Notes under the pieces: model-generated | The model's database searches: none | The model's input: only the letters and a program-made list of their open reading frames with translations | What the model was told of the DNA's origin: nothing | Made by a program: the position numbers and the translations under genes | Shown here: positions 1 through 9,500 of the stretch, piece after piece | Position numbering within the stretch: position 1 is the first letter of the stretch | Layout of the letters: the number at the start of each line of letters is the position of its first letter | Assembly (NCBI GenBank): GCA_008973525.1 | Contig: WACJ01000116.1 | Coordinates: forward strand, 186,001 to 250,000 | Reading direction: 5' to 3' | DNA length: 64,000 nt | Source: Stenopsyche tienmushanensis | Taxonomy: Eukaryota > Arthropoda > Insecta > Trichoptera > Stenopsychidae

Positions 1-521
1 TTTTTTGATTATAGTCAGAACTTCGGGTTGTTGGTTTAGTTGCGCCAGCATCTCTACATTTGTTTTCCGTTCCATTCAGGAGGTTTTCAATATTCTTCTG
101 TAGGCCCACATCTCAAAGGCTTCTAGACGCTTACACATTGTATTAGTAAGCGTCCAGGCTTCCATTTCAAACAGAAGAATGCTGAACACATAGCAGCGTA
201 GTAATCTCAATCGTAGTGTTTTGAGTATAGAATTTTTTTCATTTTTATGAAGGCTGCCCTCGCGTTCTCTATTCTGCAGCGAACTTCCGTGGTGTTTTCA
301 TTTAAGTAGCATCCAAGGTATTTGTAGTTCTTCACTCTGTCCATGATATCGTCTTCTATTCGGATCATTCCATTGATGCTGTTTTCAGTTTTGCTGAAAG
401 CTAGCCACTTCATTTTCTTGATGTTTAATTTCAGCCCCATTGATGTACTGTGTGTGACGACTCCATTTAATAATCTTCGCAGATCGTCGAGGTTAGTGGC
501 CAGCAACACAGTAACATCCAC
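1..521 (-). pseudogene. RTE/BovB-type LINE reverse transcriptase fragment
   Basis: Read on the minus strand, 207-521 is open and encodes the end of the palm and the thumb region of a non-LTR retrotransposon reverse transcriptase: a block with GLKLNIKKMKWLAFS, then KNYKYLGCYLNE and ENARAAFIKMKK. Going on towards position 1 the homology continues in a shifted frame with EAWTLT and LEAFEMWAYRRIL, which are typical of the region just after the RT domain in RTE/BovB and craniofacial-development-2-like elements. The catalytic FADD box would lie above 521 and I do not see it, so the copy is 5' truncated and broken. It is cut by the window edge. Family assignment rests on motif memory only. Confidence 0.8.
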
Positions 522-1884
522 ATTTCTTATATTATTTATGATACTCCCGTTTATTATTAATGGTCTGATCCTTTGGTTTTTTCATGCAATCAGTGGTGGA
601 GACGAACTTTTGAATGTTCTCGCGGTTCTTTGTTGTATCATAAATTGTAGATCATCCTATGCCATACTCACTTGCCAACTTACAAAAAGATTAATTACGA
701 TTTAGGCGATCCAGAATCACACTTTTTCAATTTTTTACATTGACATGGACATTACTACAGGGAAAGCCGGAATACCGTGGATCTGCTGTATATACAAAAA
801 TCCACACTAACAATATCAATAATCGTATTTAACTCTAAACATAAATTATCCATTAATTATATGATTTCCTTGTTCAAGTATTTAATTCCTGTTTTGTATT
901 TTTTTAAACGTTAAATAATGCCTTTTAAATGCCAAACAGTCAATCAGTGATGCGTAAATTCTCATCGATTGCCATAGACATTGTTAAAGAAAGTGAAATG
1001 CCAATGAATATTGCTATGTTAGGGTGACAATGATCTCAAAGAAAATCGTCTCAATTCTTTATTTTGCCTTTATTGTTGAAATCTATACAAAGGACAATAT
1101 ATTGTGTTTATGCTTTAGAGCTGTTTATAGTTTTAAATTAATTATTTATTTTAAATTCTTATATCTGTACATTATCTAAACAATGATATAAATTTCAACC
1201 CCCGAACATATCAGAAATTCTAATTATGGCCTGATAAAATTTAAGGGAAAATCATCAGTTTTGATGTCCAATTTCTAAACGAATCCAACCGACAATATTT
1301 ATTTTGCTCATTAACATCCATTAAGCTAATATACATTCATATGTTGAATGGCAACAGACGTTCAGATCAGAAAACCAATTAGTTTTGTAGGTAATTAATA
1401 AACTTACAAAAATGTCATTAGCGGTGAATTATAATCAATATATCGTAACAATATGAACTATAAAAATATACTGCATAAATTTCATTGTATTTGTATTATA
1501 GATCATTATTTTTTTAATGAATTTTAATAGTGCTCAGTAGTCGAGATAAATTTTAACTGCCATAATATTATTCCAAAATAGCTGATGAATAATTATGTAG
1601 TCCATTCGATTTCTAATTATATAATGATTCAATTAACTTGTGGAAATTCAAAGCAAGTTTTAAAAATAGAAACCACTTTATCTCGGTTCAGCAATATTGT
1701 AATTATCACAATTAATTGACTTATAGTAGCAATGGGCATTGATGAATTCCATTCAACTTTCACCCATAGTTCCTCGCTTCAATGCTAATAGTCAGTTTTC
1801 CGTTTAATTCATTTTCTTTGCTGTTAAAAGTCGAAATTTAGAAGAAACGTACTCGAATATCTGAATAAAGAAAGAAAAGTATAT
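522..1884. other. AT-rich intergenic stretch, no gene seen
   Basis: No open frame with recognisable protein content and no splice-consistent exon chain was found. Composition is strongly AT-rich with many short A/T runs. It separates the LINE fragment from the Tigger/mariner debris. Confidence 0.5.
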
Positions 1885-1885
1885 T

Positions 1886-1985
1886 ATTAGGGCGTTCCAC
1901 ATGAACGTTCGGAATTTGTAGATAAGATAATCAGAATAATCTTCGTTAGCTTCAATAGTCTCTTACCGACGAGAAACTAAATTAT
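1886..1985 (+). mobile_element. Mariner-like terminal fragment
   Basis: The block TTAGGGCGTTCCACATGAAC followed by GTTCGGAATT, and further on CTTCAATAGTC and GACGAGAAACTAAATTA, recurs at 15724-15865 with a few differences. There it leads into a recognisable reverse-strand mariner transposase remnant. Here only the terminal roughly 100 bases are evident. Confidence 0.6.
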
Positions 1986-2261
1986 TTTTAAAGTCCGAAA
2001 TTTCCCTGATTTTAAAAAGGAATAATGTATCCTAGACAACAAGGCTAAATTAATCTATTTTCAAATTTTGCATAAAATTCTTATTCTGTCATTTCTCAAA
2101 GGTTTGGCATAATCTCGTCGGAAACCTACACTAACGTCTTAATATCTTGCTCGTGTGCGTCTCCTAGTCCAGCTCTTTCGATTAAATTGACAAACGATAG
2201 ACTCTTCTTTTTGGGAACGCTTGGTTAACTCCAGCAATATCATCTTCCATATTTCGTTCAA

Positions 2262-2520
2262 GGAATTATCAGTGAATTCTTACCAAGTGAGATATATTCA
2301 AATGTACAGAAAACTGAACAAACAAAAAGCTAAACATCCAGAGGTGGAGGAAGCTTTGTATATATGATTCATTCAGGAAAGAAACATGCATACACCTATT
2401 TCTGGGCCCATATTGGCCATGAAGAAAAGTTTTTTTTTAACAGGGAGATAACAGAAAAGAAGACTTTGTAGCTAGCTAGAGATAGTTAAAACATTTCAAA
2501 AATCTTCATGGAATACATTT
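2262..2520 (+). pseudogene. Tigger/pogo transposase DNA-binding (CENP-B HTH) remnant
   Basis: Translation in the frame covering 2299-2430 gives MYRKLNKQKAKHPEVEEALY, then (after a stop) FIQERNMHTPISGPILAMK. This matches the second helix-turn-helix (CENP-B type) of pogo/Tigger transposases, where an EEAL.WF block is followed by a hydrophobic ISGPIL segment. A stop codon interrupts it and the following LKHFKNLHGI segment (usually F..RHGI) is also recognisable. It sits directly left of an element bounded by Tigger-like inverted repeats at 2628-3291, so this may be the older element into which that one inserted. Not functional. Confidence 0.75.
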
Positions 2521-2627
2521 GGTGTAACAGGTTTTTATTTTTTATAACTGCTAAGGCCATTGTGTTTCTATAATATGAAACCTTGTGTTAGCTTGTGTGA
2601 TTTTCATATTTTTTCGGATTACAAGTA

Positions 2628-3291
2628 CAGTGGAACATCGGGTTACGAGCCGAGACTCGTCAAAAATTTTGTCTCAGTTTACGAGCAAAAATTCAGGTCA
2701 CGAATCGCAGGAGCGAGCATCAGCGAGTTTCCTCTTTTGTGTGAATATGGCTGGCGACAAAAAGATAACGCCTCTTCTTGTTTACTGTCTGGCTGCCTGT
2801 TATGTGGAGGTCAAACAATAGGGTATGGACCGATGAAGAGCTCTTTACCGAATAGATAGACTGTTGCTGGTTCTAAGATAAAAAGAAATACCTTCCTCTG
2901 AACGCTATGCTAATTATGGATGGCTCTTGCCCATGGATCAGCAAGTTATCTTTAACTTCAAGAAATTGTATACGAAGGGGCTTTTCAAACTCTACTTCAA
3001 CGTCACCGAGGGCACGCACTTACCCTACGAAAGTTTTGGAAAAGCCACTCCGATATCGTAGGGTGCCTAAAACTCGCAGGGTGTCTTAAGAAGAACACTA
3101 AACTCTGCATGAAGAAAGTTGTGACCTGAGGTGATTTTAGAACGAAACTTCAAGGAGTTTGCGAGTGAACTAATTTATTTTTCATGGTAATGTTTTTGGG
3201 GCTCCGGAACGAATTAATTGCGTTTCCATTATTTCTTATAGGAAAAGCTACTTTCTGGAATGAATTAAGCTCATAACCCGAGGTTCCACTG
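2628..3291 (+). mobile_element. Tigger/pogo DNA transposon, non-autonomous or decayed
   Basis: The element begins CAGTGGAACATCGGGTTACG and ends with the inverse, CGAGGTTCCACTG, each flanked by TA (2626-2627 and 3292-3293), the usual pogo/Tigger target duplication. Inside, 2926-3060 translates to PMDQQVIFNFKKLYTKGLFK and downstream, in another frame, FWKSHSDIVGCLKL. These are the conserved 'P-x-D-Q' and 'L-x-x-F-W' segments near the end of the Tigger DDE domain. Stops and a frame change show it is dead. Length is 664 bp, far below an intact copy of about 2.4 kb. Confidence 0.85.
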
Positions 3292-3339
3292 TACTTCTTT
3301 CCAAAAAGTGCAGTACTCTATAGTTTGACAAATTAGACA

Positions 3340-3466
3340 ATCCGCCACTGCCTTGCAAAACGTTTGTCGGATTACCGCAGTTCTACTGTTCTTGTATTGA
3401 CATGTCGAATTATAGGGGGAGCCAGATTAGAATGCGGCCGGATTACCGCGGGTCGACTGTATGTAT
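3340..3466. mobile_element. Terminal fragments of a second Tigger-like MITE
   Basis: Two adjacent ends in the same orientation are visible: CGGATTACCGCAGTTCTACTG near 3369-3389 and CGGATTACCGCGGGTCGACTG near 3440-3460. Both read, on the reverse strand, as CAGT...CGGTAATCCG, the pattern of a pogo-type terminal inverted repeat. A related end occurs at 52534-52575. No protein-coding remnant is seen. Confidence 0.55.
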
Positions 3467-4795
3467 TAGATTTGTGTATGGAACAGTGATTGGATTCGTT
3501 TTGATTTTTTCTGGTTTTGCGTGATCAACTCTGTGTCCACATTAAACCGTCTTAAAAATCTTCGATCTTGCCCATTTTTCCAACAAAGCTTGGTCACCTT
3601 ATTCATAGCAGGTTTTTGTGTAATAAATTTTACCTGAATAGAGTGGTGGTGTGCGATCGCTTTTGCACGTAGAGGCGCCTTATGTAATTTACGTTGAGCT
3701 GGTAGTGTCCGCAATAACTTCTTGTGACATGGTCGCATAAGACCTCGAGGAGTTGGACAATTTCAAATACATCCCATCCATAAGGCATTCAATTTAAAAT
3801 GTCTAAAGGGAACATTTTTGTAAGTTATTCAAATATTTTGCAAAGAATTCGCTAGTTTCGCAATTAACTGTAGGATAGCCATGACCCAAATTATTCGGAA
3901 AATAACAATGTTTTTTTTTTTTACCTGGGTGTTCGATCTATGCTTCAGAACGAATATCTTCATCGTGTCATTTGGTTGATGTTCATTTAAATTTATAATT
4001 GATTGGTACATATTCCTTGTATAAATACAGTGAGAGTCTAAGTCCACAACCCACCATCACAGTGTGTATTGATGTTGAAATATGAATTATAATTAGGCTT
4101 TTTTTTCATTCGAAACTCTTTGAATTAAATTATTTGATATTTTCGCTTCATAAACTATATTATAAGAAACTGTCATTCCCTATAAGGATAATACATTCCT
4201 TTTCCAGTTATTTTCATGCATGCGAGAAACATCTCAACGTCGATTTTTTTAAACCCTACATATTGTCAACCTGAGTTAAATATATCAGGAAAATATTGTA
4301 TTATTCATAAATAAAGGTCAAAATTTAATGACAATGATAATCGCACCACTCATAAAATTATCAAGTTTTCCTTATATTTTTTTCGTCATTAATAAGTATC
4401 TTTTAGGTTTGACCTTTTATGTATTGCATTAACAATATAAAAACTAGTCTTGTGCGCAAATATATTACAATATTTTTTTTTTATCGTGAATCCTTGAATA
4501 TTGAGTCTTTAATAATGAGCGTATGCTCAGATGAACACATTCATTAAATATAAGACTAATTTTATTTAATCATATAAGCTTAAAATCAACTACGACCAAA
4601 CCGATAAAACCGTTATATTTGTCGGAACGAAAACCATAACCGAATTAATAAATACTTTTTAAATTGATTAGAAATTTAAAAAAAAAATACGGTTCGCAAC
4701 CCTGTTATAAAATGTTGCCATGTGTGGCTTAGTTATGAAAGAATTTGACAGCTGATATTTAAAAAAATTGCGATTAATTTATAAATAATAATAAT
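3467..4795. other. AT-rich intergenic stretch, no gene seen
   Basis: Several short open frames exist but none has recognisable composition, a splice-supported extension or a signal peptide. Nothing else was identified up to the secreted-protein gene at 4796. Confidence 0.45.
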
Positions 4796-5116
4796 ATGGA
4801 TTTTTTTCAGATCTTCGTCGCATTTGTCACATTATGCAGTATTCATATATGTCAGTGCCAATTAGAAGGACTTAGAGATTTTATACAACTCAATATAGGT
4901 GGATTACCGTTGGTTCACGAAGAAACCAACTGGCCGTTCGATCCTGACGTCGCTTTGAAGAGGAGATCGCAATGGGAGGAAATTAATGGCATTAAAGGAT
5001 CGAAATTAATTGAGCGATTGGGACTGGGAGTCGATGGGAAACACGAAGAACGACTGCTCAAACAACAACAAAGAGATGCCGGTCACCTTGGCGGATTGAA
5101 TTATTTTAGACCTTGA
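4796..5116 (+). CDS. Small secreted protein of unknown function (up to 106 aa)
   Basis: The open frame begins with a hydrophobic segment (FVAFVTLCSIHICQCQ) typical of a signal peptide with cleavage near the two cysteines. About 85 polar residues follow, with a C-terminal half rich in Gly, Leu, Lys and Glu (KLIERLGLGVDG, then LLKQQQRDAGHLGGLNYFRP). There are no cysteines in the mature part and no dibasic pattern typical of a neuropeptide array. Composition is clearly less AT-rich than the flanks, and a polyadenylation signal AATAAA lies at 5149-5154. The start is uncertain: the first 15 bases (ATGGA then seven T and CAG) also look exactly like a splice acceptor, so the coding exon may begin at 4811 with the true start in an upstream exon. 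I do not recognise the family. Confidence 0.7.
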   Translation: MDFFQIFVAFVTLCSIHICQCQLEGLRDFIQLNIGGLPLVHEETNWPFDPDVALKRRSQWEEINGIKGSKLIERLGLGVDGKHEERLLKQQQRDAGHLGGLNYFRP

Positions 5117-5148
5117 TTTATTTTTAAAATAATGTTTTATATTTTTAT

Positions 5149-5154
5149 AATAAA
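5149..5154 (+). terminator. Polyadenylation signal AATAAA of the small secreted-protein gene
   Basis: AATAAA is located 33 bases after the stop codon at 5114-5116, which is a normal place for the end of a short 3' UTR. Confidence 0.55.
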
Positions 5155-5394
5155 TATATTTTTATGCGTATTTTTTTGTTTGTTTTACATACGTTTATAT
5201 TGAAATATTTCATTAAAATATATATATATAGGAATATAAATAAAAAATATAGTTTTTTTAAAAATAAAAATATATATACAGCTTATTAATGCTCTAAAAA
5301 AATTAAAATATTTTAGCATGATTTCAAATGTTTTATAACGTCATCCAGATATTTTTATTGTTTTATTTCGGATATTTATAGCAGGTTGGCCAAA

Positions 5395-5740
5395 CTAACA
5401 ATATAAAGGTTGGCACAATGAGAAGAGGCGTGACCCCGTTTGACAGTTGCGTAGAAATGCGCATGCGCTGTCATTCTGCTTTTATTTACCGTCAGTACAA
5501 TGCGCGAATCTTTTGATCGCAATGTGTCACAGGACTTCATTATCGCCTAAATAAATACCCTATCAGTGCTGCGCATCCGATTTTCTCCGTGTGTGTCTAT
5601 AAAACAGCCTCCATGTCGATTGACCTCGTGACGACACTAATATGATTCCTCATTAGAATACCCTTCTATTAATTCGCGTAAGACATCCCAACTGTTATGA
5701 CTCACCCGCCGCATTTTGTTTGGTTGTAATATTCAACACT
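5395..5740 (+). promoter_or_regulatory. Putative CpG-containing promoter of the tyrosine-motif adaptor gene, with NRF1-type site
   Basis: This is a local island of higher GC and frequent CpG in otherwise AT-rich DNA. It holds a perfect 12-base NRF1/erect-wing type site TGCGCATGCGCT at 5458-5469 (palindromic core GCGCATGCGC). It lies about 1 kb before the first coding exon at 6510. A possible 5' UTR donor (GTAAGA) is at 5678 and a possible acceptor (TTACAG) ends at 6443. That it drives the downstream gene is inference from position; no start site can be proved from sequence alone. Confidence 0.5.
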
Positions 5741-6509
5741 GTGTTCTTCGATGTATCTTCAATATTGAGATAAATATTTTGGGTTCCCGTTTGCTTTCAA
5801 AGTCTCTTTTTTGCTTTATCAAAACGATCATACCTGCACAGCATGTAATGCAAATGTAATTCATCATATGTTCAGTCCTGTGTAGTTCAACCAACAACTA
5901 TACTATTTTAAATACATAAATTACAAATAATTTAGATTAAACGCTTAAATCTAGTTGATATTTTTTCTAATTAGATTACATTTACTTAGTTTTGCCAAAT
6001 TTTTTAGATCAGCATAAACTTAGTTCTTGGCGCTTCTTTTAATTATACTGTAATTATAATCAATTTTATTTTAAAAAAAAATTTTTTATATACTTGCATA
6101 CTTCTTTAATTGCAGTATCAACCTAAAAGTATGAAATATTTTTACCTATGATACCGATTAAGACTCTTAATAGGCTAATACTTTTAAATATTTATATAAA
6201 TTTATTAAAATCCAAAATATAGAAATTAATACCAGGAATTGTTGTTGAAATTTATGCACTTAAAAGAGCATATAACTTTTATGAGATATTCTGACTTGAT
6301 GTAAACAAAATGTCAAATTCTGTATTTTATATACAAAATTAAGTGTACTTTATTTTATTTCAAAAAGAAAATTATTAAACAAATATCAATAATCTTGTAA
6401 AAATGTCAAGATGATTTATTTTACATTGTTGTCAATGTTACAGAAATGATATGATTGAAAATAACAAAAAATAATCATACAACGACTGAATGCCACAAGA
6501 ACTCTCAAC

Positions 6510-9500
6510 ATGTGGGAAGCATTGCAGATTATTTTAGCTGTTGGTGTTCTCCTTGCACTTGTTGTTGTGGTTGCAGCTTGTGTTTGTGGTTGTCGTAAAG
6601 ACACGCACAAGTAAGTGATTGCCAATAATATTTTGTGATCTTTGTTTTTGATTCATTTCATGCTTAAATTGTGGTATATGTCTGGTATTAAAGCCGTCAT
6701 GAAACATTTATTATTTGTTTGTCTATTGTTGTTCCCATCAGAAGTGAGCTTGTCGGTACAGCCGGTGTTGTTAAATTACGTATCGAAGAAGAAACTCAAC
6801 CCGTTGCTCAGACTACGCCGCTTTCCGGGAAAAGGTATTAAGATGTTTGTTAAAAATGAAATTACTATCTTAAAAATTAGCAAGTTGGTATTGATTATAC
6901 AGTTGTGTGGTTAATTTCTTAAATACTTATAACATAGGAGGTAGCGTCATTATTTGATATTGTAAGTAAACAAAAATGCTTTGAAAGTTGCAATATGTCT
7001 CTCAATTTCTCGCATTACAACGTTTAACCACGTCTACTGAAACCTTAGCCACCTTGTATCAAAAGCAGACGAACTTCATTTAACAATAATTTACGTAAAC
7101 TACTTGTAAATAAAAAAGCAGCTTTGTAGATTTAAATTTAATGCTGGTAAATTTCAGTCACTGCCTCCCATACTTTTATATGTTACGGACATTTCCTATT
7201 TATTGCAATCGTTTATATAGTTTAAAATGCTTTAATGCTTCATCTGCTTCTATTAAGAATACATGTTTTGATATCATAAAATAATTAAATACTCATCAAT
7301 ATATTTCACGCCACCCTATTTTTTAAATTTATTATTACCATTACATCATGTGCTGTTGTGTATGTAATTAAAGGAGTATTCTGAAATTTAATGTGAGCGT
7401 CTTGTAACATTTGTTGTCAATTTTTAAATTAAAAATCATTAAATGAAATATGGGATTTCCTATGATCCTCTATCTCGACAAGAAAGTGCTGGTTTTATTA
7501 TACTGTAATAATTTATCGTAATTTCTTATAAATCCAATATATAAAAATTAATGTTTGTTTGTTCGTATGTAATGCATTGCCATACCGTTCATCGGATTGC
7601 GATAATACATCGTCCACTTATTGCTAAGGATTGCGCGAGTAACATAGGCATAGTCTTCTAATATATAAAAATAAAAATTTGTTTGTTCGTATTTTATGCG
7701 CTGCCATACCGTTCATTCAATTGCGATAAAACTTTGCCAAATTATTGTTTGTACTTTTTCAAATAATATAGGTATAATACAATTAACTAGCGCCGGGTAC
7801 CAGCTAATATCGTATAAAATTTGAAATTTTTCATATGATTCACAGCAAAAATTTGCTAATAATAAATTTAAAATTAGCATAGTAATGCTAAAGAGAGTAT
7901 CTTTTATTAAATTTAAATTTCTTACGATTTTTTTTATAAATGTTTCAGAGTTTCTAGTCAAAACAGTCACAGAAGTCTTCCCGAAATTCCACCATCTGTA
8001 CCGAGACAAGATAGTGGAGATACTGCATCGGAGCTCTATGCAACTGTGGAAACTAATCAAAGTAATAATATAATATTGTTTTATTATTTTTTTGGAATTT
8101 CAAAAACCCATTAAACCCTTAATTATGCAAATGAATTATGATTTAAAATATAATTTTTAAATAACTATTTAATATGATAAAAATGAAAATATATCAATGC
8201 TACCATTTCCTTGACAGTCTTATCTATAAAAACACAACGGCTTATTAAGTAAATGTAGATGGAAAGTTGATAGACTTTCTACCAACGTGTAATTGATTAT
8301 CTTGATTGTTTCAAATTTAAGTGAGAATTAATATTTGATACAAGTATCTTTTATCGTCCAATTTGTAACCTTTTAAGATTCCATTAGTAAAATATCATTC
8401 TTTGAATGTTGATTGTAAATCTTTGATAATATTCTTTTTTATGAGAATTCTATTTATATTTGAATTTAATTTAAAGACTATTTTGATATGTTCTTAAAAT
8501 ATCATCATACTGTAATATAATGCTCAAATTAATTAATCAAATTGAGTATTTTTACAAATCATAATTATGCCACATAAAAAATATGGGACAGAGTTACTGT
8601 GTAAGCCTGCCACTTTACTTCTGAAGGAGTAGATTTTGCAAAGGAGTGATGATATTCGGCTAAAGACGCCACTCCAGAACTGTCGAGAGGGAATAACAAA
8701 ATTTATCAATGATAAGAATGATGCAAGTATCTTAACTATCAAAACAAACGCCTGTTTTCAAGACAACACGAATGAAAGTCGTCCAACAATAGCGATTTCA
8801 GTTAATTATACCTAAATTTTATGACAGTTAAAAGATTCTTTCGAATACGTTTTTTTTTTATAATAAGTATGAACATTTACGAGTTTCTATATAATATATA
8901 TATATTGAGAATGTTTAGATGTGAAGGGGTACCTTTACAGCATGACTTTACCACTGATGTACAAGTATATGATGAGACGATAGACACCCGTCTCTGTCTC
9001 ATGATGTCCAGTCCGATAGGATTAACCCTTGGATAAGTGAGTTTGATTCGTATGTTCACCACTTATCATCCACACAAATCCACTTTTTTATCAGGATCGC
9101 AGCAGCCATTAGGGCTATTCATTTATTCAATGATGTTGCTGTGGTTCATTTCACCAGCGTGTTGAAAAGTCGCCAAAAACAAGTGTCGATTGAAAAATTC
9201 TCTAAGAGAAAATTAAAGATATTGAAGATTGTGAGCCAAAATAATTTATAAAAGTAAAAGTCAGTTATTGCGAGAGTGAATTTGATAACAGTTCACCCGA
9301 GATACAGCTGATCGAGGGAGACAACAACAGCAACTAATCTAGCGACGTGTAGAAATACCCGTCTTAATATTACCTTGTTATGGATTTGTAATTCCATTGA
9401 TCTGCGAGTCTTTTTAAATAATAGGAATATGGGATAGAACTCAATTTGCTGCTTTTATGATTAAATGATTGGGACTTCACCATATAGTTGTATTGAAAAA

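Noticed and set aside
6642..6914. 90-codon frame across exon 2 of the adaptor gene
   Set aside because: It reads intron sequence and a wrong phase of exon 2.
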